This document shows, piece by piece, positions 1 through 7,896 of a DNA stretch of 9,074 bases. Made by a program: the position numbers and the translations under genes. This stretch comes from a bacterium UBA2219 (GTDB lineage Bacteria > Desulfobacterota > Deferrimicrobia > Deferrimicrobiales > Deferrimicrobiaceae), in assembly GCA_002327765.1 (NCBI GenBank), contig DCUH01000138.1, forward strand, positions 1 through 9,074, written 5' to 3'. Below the pieces are notes generated by a model. It was given only the letters and a program-made list of their open reading frames with translations, searched no databases and had not been told where the DNA came from. Positions within the stretch are counted from its first letter, which is position 1. Each line of letters starts with the position of its first letter.

Positions 1-2340
<2,340 letters not shown>

Positions 2341-2374
2341 CGGGAGGGTTCCGTCAGTCCGCGGACTGCTCCCG
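2341..2374. repeat. Inverted repeat between the convergent alaS and TPR genes
   Basis: The perfect palindrome CAGTCCGCGGACTG (2355-2368) is flanked by arms CGGGAG (2341-2346) and CTCCCG (2369-2374), so the segment could fold from either strand. The left side carries an 8-base bulge. It covers the 13-base gap between the alaS stop and the TPR stop and the last TPR codons. The location suits a shared bidirectional terminator, but there is no T-run on either side, so this could be chance in GC-rich DNA or only an mRNA 3'-end hairpin. The pairing is directly seen; the function is inferred. Confidence 0.3.
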
Positions 2375-3070
2375 GTTCAGCGTGTTCAGGTACACCTGCA
2401 CGACCTTGTTGAACGGGTCCCGGTCGAGCGCCTCTTCCCAGGCGCCGCGGGCCTTCGCCCGGTTCCCTGCGAGGTAGAGCAGGATCCCTTTCTGCACCAG
2501 CGCCGCCGCGTTGCCGGGGGATTCCGAAAGGAACGTCTCCACCTCGCTCATCGCCTGGTCCGCCCGCCCCGCTTCCCGGAGCGCCGCCACGAGCCGGACC
2601 CGAAGGTCCGGATACGACGGCGCGACGGAGAGCGCCTTCCGGTACTCGAAGATGGCCTCGTCGTGCTGGCCCAGGGCGAGGTACAGCTCCCCCAGCTCCT
2701 TGTGCAGGTTGGCGATCCGCCCACGGACCATGTTCCTTTCCGGGGCGACGCCCTGCCTGGTGAGGACCATCGAGGCGCGGTCGTACGCGGACCGGGCGTC
2801 TTCGTAAAGGCCCATGTCGTTCAAGGTGATCGACATCGACAGCAGGGCTTCCGTGTACTCGGGATGGAGGGAGACCGCCTTCTCGAACCGCTCTACCGCC
2901 TGCCGGTAGTTCCCCCGCTGGTGATCGATCAGGCCGAGGGTGTAGTGGATGTCGGGGTATTCCGCGCCGCCCTCGAGCGCTTCCTTGAGGTGCCGCTCCG
3001 CCCGCGGGTAATCCATCTTCGTGAAGGCGTTCTTGCCCATCCGGATCAGCCCTGCCAGCTTGCGGCTCAC
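2354..3070 (-). CDS. Tetratricopeptide repeat (TPR) protein
   Basis: This 238-residue protein is built almost entirely of TPR helix pairs, a protein-protein interaction scaffold; no catalytic domain is recognisable. Repeat units fall near residues 5-37, 39-72, 73-106, 121-153, 154-187 and 188-221, with typical consensus positions (for example HYTLGLIDHQRGNYRQAVER, and later GELYLALGQHDEAIFEYRKA). There is no signal peptide, lipobox or membrane segment, so it is probably cytoplasmic unless exported by another route. The start is GTG (3068-3070), overlapping the bamD stop as GTGA, with GGGGAG nine bases upstream (3080-3085); an in-frame ATG at codon 11 is a weaker alternative. The overlap means co-transcription and probable translational coupling with bamD. 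A role in envelope assembly is suggested only by this pairing. The specific function is unknown. Confidence 0.85.
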   Translation of the reverse strand: MSRKLAGLIRMGKNAFTKMDYPRAERHLKEALEGGAEYPDIHYTLGLIDHQRGNYRQAVERFEKAVSLHPEYTEALLSMSITLNDMGLYEDARSAYDRASMVLTRQGVAPERNMVRGRIANLHKELGELYLALGQHDEAIFEYRKALSVAPSYPDLRVRLVAALREAGRADQAMSEVETFLSESPGNAAALVQKGILLYLAGNRAKARGAWEEALDRDPFNKVVQVYLNTLNREQSAD

Positions 3071-3798
3071 CGTTTTCCGCTCCCCTGCTGCGGGAATTTA
3101 TCGTCGCGGGCCTTGACGACCTCCGATGCCTCGTCCTTTTTGCCCTGCTTCTCCAGCGCTTCCGCGAGCAGGGAAAGGAGCTTCGGCGTCGGGGCCGCGT
3201 CGGGGTATTCCCCGATCACCCGTTTCGCCCGCACTTCGGCGCTTTCGTAGAGTTTACGCGAAAGGAGGTGGGAGACCACCGCTTCCTCGTGCGTCACGAG
3301 GAGGCTTCGCATCTCCTTGATGCGGGCGACGGCCGCCGCCGACCGCGGCGAGTCCGGCTCCTTGCGCAGGAAGAGCTTGTAGGCCTCGATGGCCTCCCTG
3401 GTCTTGTCCTGGGACCGGCCCACCGCCTGGATCTGCTTGTGGAGCAGGTCGCCCTTCATGTAGAGGGCGTCCGGGACCTTCGGGTCCGCGGGGTAGAGGC
3501 GCAGGAAATCGTCGAAAGCCACTTCCGCCTCGAGGTAATCCTTCATGCTCGCGCGGCAGGACGCCAGGGAAAACTGCGCGCGGGGGGCCAGCGGCGAGTT
3601 CGGGTATCGCTCGATCAGAAGCTGGAACGCCTCGACGGCGTTCTCGTACTTCTTCAGGTCCGCGCTCTTCTGTCCCCGGGCCAGCAGGTCGGCGTCGGAG
3701 AGCCCTTTCTGTCTGGCCAGTTTCTCGGAGCACCCGGACGCCAGCAACAGCAAGACCGCGGCCGCAACTGCCACCATTGCGCGAAAGGATCCCAGCAT
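3067..3798 (-). CDS. bamD: Outer-membrane assembly lipoprotein BamD/YfiO family
   Basis: BamD is the essential lipoprotein partner of BamA in the complex that folds beta-barrel proteins into the outer membrane. The 243-residue product begins with a lipoprotein signal: R6, a hydrophobic stretch (residues 8-20) and the lipobox ASGC with the lipidated Cys at 23. Ser at +2 is compatible with outer-membrane sorting. TPR-like repeats follow: ARGQKSADLKKYENAVEAFQ, then IERYPNSPLAPRAQF, a segment near residues 85-115 (DDFLRLYP, then DALYMKGDLLHKQ) and an EAIEAYKLFLRKEPDSP helix pair, the order seen in BamD. Length matches the family (about 240-260). It is first in a two-gene leftward unit with the TPR gene. 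The ATG at 3796-3798 has no clear Shine-Dalgarno; the ATG at codon 8 would lose the basic N-region. Other YbgF/CpoB-like TPR lipoproteins are the alternative, but the motif order favours BamD. Confidence 0.85.
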   Translation of the reverse strand: MLGSFRAMVAVAAAVLLLLASGCSEKLARQKGLSDADLLARGQKSADLKKYENAVEAFQLLIERYPNSPLAPRAQFSLASCRASMKDYLEAEVAFDDFLRLYPADPKVPDALYMKGDLLHKQIQAVGRSQDKTREAIEAYKLFLRKEPDSPRSAAAVARIKEMRSLLVTHEEAVVSHLLSRKLYESAEVRAKRVIGEYPDAAPTPKLLSLLAEALEKQGKKDEASEVVKARDDKFPQQGSGKR

Positions 3799-3806
3799 GG
3801 CAAATG

Positions 3807-3835
3807 ACGGTAGTATAGCGGGAGGGAGAAGTCAA
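3807..3835 (-). promoter_or_regulatory. Possible bamD promoter elements (irregular spacing)
   Basis: On the minus strand TTGACT (3830-3835, five of six matches to the sigma70 -35 box) is followed by TATACT (3812-3817, five of six to the -10 box), but only 12 bases separate them, too short for a standard sigma70 promoter. With a 17-base spacer the -10 would be the poorer TACCGT (3807-3812). If TATACT is used with another -35 contact, transcription would begin only about 6-8 bases before the bamD ATG, giving an almost leaderless message. This agrees with the missing Shine-Dalgarno. The hexamers are seen; their use is inferred. Confidence 0.3.
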
Positions 3836-3852
3836 CGTGGTCGCCGGAAAGA

Positions 3853-3884
3853 TTGGCTAACCGGCGGGGAATCCGTGATAAAAT
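3853..3884 (+). promoter_or_regulatory. Probable promoter of the liv-type ABC transporter operon
   Basis: TGATAAAAT (3876-3884) is an extended -10 element: TG, one base, then TAAAAT (five of six to TATAAT). The best -35 candidate is TTGGCT (3853-3858, four of six), with a long 20-base spacer, so recognition would lean on the extended -10. Transcription would start near 3890 and give a 5' leader of about 65 bases before the ATG at 3957. It is the most AT-rich patch in the divergent intergenic region. No convincing operator palindrome was found beside it. Confidence 0.5.
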
Positions 3885-3946
3885 CCTCCGACACGATCGA
3901 TGGACGGGGCACTCGGCCTTTTCCCGCGTGACAATCTTCATCCGGT

Positions 3947-3954
3947 GGAGGTGA
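3947..3954 (+). promoter_or_regulatory. Strong Shine-Dalgarno that fixes the binding-protein start
   Basis: GGAGGTGA is a near-perfect complement to the 16S rRNA 3' end, with the GGAGG core five bases before the ATG at 3957. It decides against the upstream in-frame ATG at 3900, whose 19 extra residues would sit in front of an otherwise normal signal peptide. Confidence 0.85.
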
Positions 3955-3956
3955 CC

Positions 3957-5168
3957 ATGAACTTGCGGTCTGGTGTCATGTCGGCGTTTGCGGCGGTGTT
4001 GTTCGCCCTGGGCATCGCGAGCGGTGCCCTGGCGGCCGAAAAGGTCAAGGTCGGGGTGCTGCTCCCTTTGACGGGGTCGCAGGCGAAATTCGGCGAGATC
4101 GAAAAGCGGTCCTACGAAATGGCGGCGGAGGAGATCAACGCCAAGGGCGGGATCAACGGGAGCATGATCGAGCTGATCTTCGAGGACGATACCGGGAAGC
4201 CCGACGTGGGGCGGTCCGCCGTCGAGAAGCTGATCTCCCGGGACAAGGTTCCGGTCATCACCGGCGGGTACTCCAGCTCGGTCACCGCGGCGGCCGCACC
4301 GGTCGCCCAGCAGCTCAAGGTGCCGTTCGTCATCTGCACGGGATCGGCCGACGACGTCACGGAGAAGGGGTACGACTTTGTTTTCCGCATCAACCCGCCG
4401 GCCAGCGAATATCCCAAGGCGGTGGAATCCTTCCTGAAGGAAGTCGCCAAGGACGTCAAGACCGTTGTGCTCCTGTATGAAAACAGCGCCTTCGGGCAGT
4501 CCAGCTCGAAATCTTTCGAGAAGGACGCGGAGGCCGCCGGCCTGAAGATCGTCCTGAAGGAGGGGTACCAGGCGGGCGCGATCGATTTCAAGCCGATCCT
4601 CACGAAGGTCAAGGCGGCCAACCCCGACATGATCTACATGGTCTCCTACGTCATGGACGCCTCCCTGCTGATGCGCCAGTCGAAGGAGCTGGGGATCAAC
4701 CCGAAGCTGTACGTCGGCGGCGGGGCGGGGTTCACCCTCCCCGAGTTCGCGAAGAGCGCCGGCGATGCGGCCGACTACGTCTACTCCGCGACGCTGTGGG
4801 TCGACACGCTTCCGTTCCCCGGGGCGAAGCAGTATGCGGAAAATTTCCAGAAGAAGTACGGCTCCGATACGGAGTACCACGGCGCGGAGGCGTACGCCGC
4901 GATGTACGTCGTCGCGGACGCGCTGAAGCGCGCAACGTCCGCCTCGGCGCCGACGCCCCAGGCCGTCCGGGATGCCCTCGCAAAGACGGACATGATGACC
5001 GCCTTCGGGCCGGTCAAGTTCGTCTCCTACGGGAAGAAGTCCCAGCAGAACAAGCTCGACACCTACATGGTCCAGTGGCAGAAGGGGGAACTGGAGGCGG
5101 TGTGGCCGGCGAAGGTGGCCACGAAGAAATACGTCTACCCGACCCCGGCCTGGAACGCGCGGAAGTAG
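3957..5168 (+). CDS. livK: Periplasmic substrate-binding protein, branched-chain amino acid (Leu/Ile/Val) type
   Basis: This 403-residue protein of the Peripla_BP_6 (LivJ/LivK-like) family is expected to capture the substrate in the periplasm and deliver it to the LivH/LivM permease encoded downstream. Residues 1-26 are a Sec signal peptide (basic R4, hydrophobic core, AxA cleavage after A24-L25-A26). The mature protein opens with KVGVLLPLTGSQAKFGE, the typical first strand and binding loop of the family, followed by AAEEINAKGGING, a GGYSSSVTAAAAPVAQQLKVP segment and a DFKPILTKVKAANPDMIYM segment, all standard landmarks. The start was chosen from the strong Shine-Dalgarno. The extended -10 promoter lies upstream, and a hairpin-rich 102-base gap separates it from livH. 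The true substrate is not readable from sequence: many members bind aromatic acids, amides, urea or other small molecules, so the symbol denotes family, not proven specificity. Confidence 0.9.
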   Translation: MNLRSGVMSAFAAVLFALGIASGALAAEKVKVGVLLPLTGSQAKFGEIEKRSYEMAAEEINAKGGINGSMIELIFEDDTGKPDVGRSAVEKLISRDKVPVITGGYSSSVTAAAAPVAQQLKVPFVICTGSADDVTEKGYDFVFRINPPASEYPKAVESFLKEVAKDVKTVVLLYENSAFGQSSSKSFEKDAEAAGLKIVLKEGYQAGAIDFKPILTKVKAANPDMIYMVSYVMDASLLMRQSKELGINPKLYVGGGAGFTLPEFAKSAGDAADYVYSATLWVDTLPFPGAKQYAENFQKKYGSDTEYHGAEAYAAMYVVADALKRATSASAPTPQAVRDALAKTDMMTAFGPVKFVSYGKKSQQNKLDTYMVQWQKGELEAVWPAKVATKKYVYPTPAWNARK

Positions 5169-5183
5169 GGGCGGTCGTTCCGT

Positions 5184-5229
5184 CCGCCTGAAGCGGCCGC
5201 CGGGCGGTTTTTCCACGCCGCCCGGCGGC
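5184..5229 (+). terminator. Terminator-like, mutually exclusive hairpins after the binding-protein gene
   Basis: Two foldings overlap. CCGCC (5184-5188) pairs with GGCGG (5203-5207) and is followed at once by TTTTT (5208-5212), the form of a weak intrinsic terminator. Alternatively GCCGCCGGGCGG (5196-5207) pairs perfectly with CCGCCCGGCGGC (5218-5229), a 12-bp stem whose 10-base loop holds the T-run. The structures share the 5203-5207 arm, so only one can form. The likely role is partial termination or 3'-end protection that keeps the binding protein more abundant than the permeases, as known for other binding-protein-dependent operons. The pairing is seen; the regulatory role is inferred. 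Confidence 0.5.
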
Positions 5230-5238
5230 TTCATTCCC

Positions 5239-5253
5239 CGGCCCTCGGGGCCG
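5239..5253 (+). repeat. Short hairpin just upstream of the livH start
   Basis: CGGCCC (5239-5244) pairs with GGGCCG (5248-5253) around a 3-base loop, ending 17 bases before the livH ATG. It lies close to the modest livH ribosome site (GGTGAG, 5260-5265) and might affect its access. The arms are seen; any function is inferred and chance is possible at this GC content. Confidence 0.3.
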
Positions 5254-5270
5254 TCGGATGGTGAGCACAT

Positions 5271-6143
5271 ATGGATGTATTTCTTCAAACTCTCGTGGCG
5301 GGCTTCCTCAAGGGGGGGCTCTACGCGCTGATCGGGATCGGGATGACACTCATCATGGGCGTCATGGGAATCATCAACCTGGCCCACGGGCAGCTGATGA
5401 TGCTGGCCATGTACGTCACGTTCGTCCTGAACACGATGGGGGTCGACCCGTACGTTTCCCTCTTTGTCGCCATGCCGCTCCTGTTCCTGCTGGGCGTGAC
5501 GATCCAGAAATTCCTGCTGAACCCTCTCATCCGGGTTGAAACGATCCTCCCGGAGAACCAGGTCCTCATGACGGTGGGGATCGGGATGGTCCTCACCGAG
5601 ATCGTCCGGTTCGCCTTCAAGTCGGACTACAAGTACGTCACGACGGAATACTCCAACCGGACGTTTTCCCTCGGGAACATCTCCTTCAGCGTGCCCCTGA
5701 CGATCGCCTTCGGGATCGCCCTGCTGTTCACCCTCGCCATGTTCTGGTTTCTGCTCAAGACGGACCTGGGCCGTTCGATCCGGGCGACGGCCCAGGACAA
5801 GGACGCGGCGACCCTCATGGGCGTGAACACGGGGCGCATCACCGTGATCACCTTCGGCATCGGCTCCGCGCTCGTCGCCGCCGCGGGCTGCCTTCTCGCC
5901 CCCGTCTATTACATCTTTCCGGACATCGGGGGGCCCTTCACTTCGAAGGCGTTCATCATCACCATCCTCGGCGGCCTGGGATCGACGGTTGGGGCCATCT
6001 TCGGGGGAGTCACCCTCGGACTGGCGGAGAGCATGGGGGCGACCTACTTCGGGATGGAGTATGAAGACATCGTCGGGCTGACCATCTTCATCCTGGTGTT
6101 GCTGTTCCTGCCGGGCGGCTTCAAGCGGTTGACGAAGGTATGA
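5271..6143 (+). CDS. livH: ABC transporter permease, LivH type
   Basis: LivH is one of the two inner-membrane permease subunits that form the channel of the branched-chain amino acid-type importer. At 290 residues it matches the family's usual 290-310. The N-terminal signature GGLYALIGIGMTLIMGVMG followed by INLAHGQLMML is diagnostic of LivH. Several hydrophobic helices follow, and the cytoplasmic coupling segment GRSIRATAQDKDAATLMGVN (about residues 171-190) contacts the ATPase. The C-terminus ends in FLPGGFKRLTKV, as in relatives. The ATG at 5271 has a modest Shine-Dalgarno (GGTGAG, five bases away). The stop overlaps the livM start as ATGA (6140-6143), so the two permeases are translationally coupled. 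Confidence 0.93.
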   Translation: MDVFLQTLVAGFLKGGLYALIGIGMTLIMGVMGIINLAHGQLMMLAMYVTFVLNTMGVDPYVSLFVAMPLLFLLGVTIQKFLLNPLIRVETILPENQVLMTVGIGMVLTEIVRFAFKSDYKYVTTEYSNRTFSLGNISFSVPLTIAFGIALLFTLAMFWFLLKTDLGRSIRATAQDKDAATLMGVNTGRITVITFGIGSALVAAAGCLLAPVYYIFPDIGGPFTSKAFIITILGGLGSTVGAIFGGVTLGLAESMGATYFGMEYEDIVGLTIFILVLLFLPGGFKRLTKV

Positions 6144-7165
6144 AGGCGGCGGGGAGCAAGATGAAAAAGAACCTGTTCCCGTTGCTCCTTCTGGCGGGCC
6201 TTGCCCTCCTGCCGCTGGTCCTCGAGAGCAACTACTTCCTCCACCTGATGATCCTTTTCCTCCTGTGGGTCGTCATCGGGTCCTCCTGGAACCTCCTGGC
6301 GGGATTCACCGGGCAGGTCTCTTTCGGGCACGCCGCGTTCTTCGGGGTGGGCGCTTACACCGCGGGCCTCCTGTTCCATCATCTGCAGATCTCCCCCTGG
6401 TGGGGGATGGCGCTCGGGGGCGTCTTCGCGTTCCTGGTCGGCTTGCCGTTCGGGGCGATCTGCTTCCCGCTGCGGGGTGCCTATTTCGCGCTGGCGTCGC
6501 TGGCCCTGGGGGAGGGGATACGGCACATCGCGACCATCGCCGAATCCTTCACCGGCGGGATGGTGGGGATCATGATCATGCCGACGTTCGTCTCCAAGGT
6601 CCCCTATTACTACATCACCCTCTTCCTGGCTTCCCTGAGCGTCCTGAGCATCCAGCTGATCATGCGGTCGAAGCCGGGCTACTACTTCATTTCCATCCGG
6701 GAGGACCAGGACGCCGCCGCGAGCCTCGGAGTCAACACGACCCTGTACAAGAACGTTTCCCTGGCGATCTCCGCGTTCTGGACGGGGATGGCGGGGGCCC
6801 TGTACATGAACTACATGGGTTTCATCGATCCCCACGTGGTGTTCTCCCTGCACGATTACTCCGTCATGGCGATCCTCGTCGCCATCGTGGGGGGAGTGGG
6901 CACGGTCTATGGCCCGACCGTGGGCGCCTTCATCATGGTGGCCTTCCAGGAGCTGTTCCGGACGGGCTTCTTCGGTCTCTTCGCCTTCCTCGGGAAGGCG
7001 ACCGGCGTCGCGGCCGTCACCGCCCTGGGCGACGCGGTGAAGAAGGCGCATGTGCTGGGCTTCGGCATCCTGGTCATCGTCGTCATCCTGTACCTCCCGA
7101 ACGGCGTCGTTGGCGACTGGGAGAAGATCAAGCGGAACGTGTTCCGAATCCATCCGGCGAAGTAA
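6140..7165 (+). CDS. livM: ABC transporter permease, LivM type
   Basis: LivM is the second membrane subunit, pairing with LivH. The 341-residue protein carries the family landmarks SSWNLLAGFTGQVSFGHAAF and FGVGAYTAGLL (about residues 50-80), and the cytoplasmic coupling segment SIREDQDAAASLGVN followed by a hydrophobic AISAFWTGMAGALY helix. Near the C-terminus, about residues 285-309 (GKATGVAAVTALGDAVKKAH and the following residues) form an extra segment before the last helix that I do not associate with typical LivM. The ATG at 6140 overlaps the livH stop (ATGA). The alternative ATG at 6161 (codon 8) has a better Shine-Dalgarno (GGGGAG, 6151-6156) and starts a normal MKKN membrane N-terminus, so the true start may be there. 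Confidence 0.92.
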   Translation: MKAAGSKMKKNLFPLLLLAGLALLPLVLESNYFLHLMILFLLWVVIGSSWNLLAGFTGQVSFGHAAFFGVGAYTAGLLFHHLQISPWWGMALGGVFAFLVGLPFGAICFPLRGAYFALASLALGEGIRHIATIAESFTGGMVGIMIMPTFVSKVPYYYITLFLASLSVLSIQLIMRSKPGYYFISIREDQDAAASLGVNTTLYKNVSLAISAFWTGMAGALYMNYMGFIDPHVVFSLHDYSVMAILVAIVGGVGTVYGPTVGAFIMVAFQELFRTGFFGLFAFLGKATGVAAVTALGDAVKKAHVLGFGILVIVVILYLPNGVVGDWEKIKRNVFRIHPAK

Positions 7166-7169
7166 GGAG
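7164..7169 (+). promoter_or_regulatory. Shine-Dalgarno that decides the TTG start of livG
   Basis: AAGGAG begins inside the livM TAA stop and lies seven bases before TTG at 7177. The reading frame stays open far upstream of this point (through livM in another frame), so this site, together with the start of LivG homology, is what places the initiation codon. Confidence 0.75.
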
Positions 7170-7176
7170 TCCGACC

Positions 7177-7896
7177 TTGGCGTTCTTCCGCGTGGAGAAA
7201 CTGGTCAAGACCTTCGGCGGCCTCACGGCGGTCAACGGAGTGTCCTTCGACGTGGAGCAGGGGCAGATCTTCGGGCTGATCGGCCCGAACGGCTCCGGGA
7301 AGACCACGCTGTTCAACATGATCAGCGGCGTCTACACCCCCACCTCGGGCAAGGTCTTGTACAAAGACAGGGAAATCCAGGGGATGAAGCCCCACAAGAT
7401 CTGCAAGCTGGGCATCGGCCGGACGTTCCAGGTGGTGAAGCCGCTCGGCCGGATGACCGTTCGGGACAACGTCATCGCCGCCTCCTTTTCCCGGGTGAAC
7501 TCCATGGGCGAAGCCAGGGACAACGCCATGGAGATTCTCGATTTCTGCGGCCTGACCCCGGTCAAGGCCACGCTCGCCAAGTCGCTTCCCATCGCCGGGC
7601 GCAAGCGGCTGGAGATCGCCCGGGCCCTCGCCACGCGACCGGATCTGCTGCTTCTCGACGAGACGGCGGCGGGGCTCAACCCGACGGAGCTGCTGTCCGC
7701 GATGAACCTCATCCGGCGGATCCGGGAAAACGGGACCACCGTCATCATCATCGAGCACATCATGCACGTCATCATGACGATCTCCGACCGGATCCACGCC
7801 ATCAACTTCGGCACGACGATCGCCGAGGGGACGCCGAAGGAAGTGGCGGCGAACCAGGCGGTGATCGAGGCGTACCTCGGGACGGACTATGCTTAA
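7177..7896 (+). CDS. livG: ABC transporter ATP-binding protein, LivG type, with atypical signature motif
   Basis: This 239-residue cytoplasmic ATPase energises the LivH/LivM importer. It begins at TTG (7177), reading MAFFRVEKLVKTFGGLTAVN, after an AAGGAG site. Walker A GPNGSGKTT is at residues 36-44, the Q-loop glutamine at 85 (IGRTFQ), Walker B LLLLDE at 157-162, the D-loop region AAGLNP at 164-169 and the switch His at 194. GRTFQ followed by a RMTVRDNV segment is typical of LivG. The ABC signature is odd: SLPIAGRKRLEIARAL (from residue 136) replaces the usual LSGGQ-type motif, and Walker B is followed by T, not P. The remaining catalytic residues are intact, so it is probably active. It is somewhat shorter than E. 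coli LivG (about 255). Its 3' end overlaps the next ATPase gene by eight bases. Confidence 0.92.
   Translation: MAFFRVEKLVKTFGGLTAVNGVSFDVEQGQIFGLIGPNGSGKTTLFNMISGVYTPTSGKVLYKDREIQGMKPHKICKLGIGRTFQVVKPLGRMTVRDNVIAASFSRVNSMGEARDNAMEILDFCGLTPVKATLAKSLPIAGRKRLEIARALATRPDLLLLDETAAGLNPTELLSAMNLIRRIRENGTTVIIIEHIMHVIMTISDRIHAINFGTTIAEGTPKEVAANQAVIEAYLGTDYA

Noticed and set aside
3907..3921. Possible sigma54 promoter (GGGCAC resembling the -24 half)
   Set aside because: The required GC of the -12 half is absent at the correct spacing (the bases there are CTTT), so the match is only half a site.
3900..3956. Upstream ATG that would extend the binding protein by 19 residues
   Set aside because: It would place MDGALGLFPRDNLHP in front of a normal signal peptide, has no good Shine-Dalgarno, and lies close to the predicted transcription start; the ATG at 3957 has a near-perfect ribosome site.
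5193..5200. GCGGCCGC palindrome as an operator
   Set aside because: Eight-base GC palindromes are expected by chance at this composition, and this one lies inside the hairpin region that already explains it.
3654..5387. 577-residue open frame on the minus strand opposite the binding-protein gene
   Set aside because: It is antisense to a gene with clear family motifs and a signal peptide, its composition is low-complexity Arg/Asp/Gly/His-rich as expected of a GC-rich shadow frame, and it also overlaps the bamD start region in another frame.
6044..7153. 369-residue minus-strand open frame opposite livH/livM
   Set aside because: It is an Asp/Gln/Glu/His-rich shadow of membrane-protein codons with no recognisable domain; the plus strand encodes obvious LivH and LivM.
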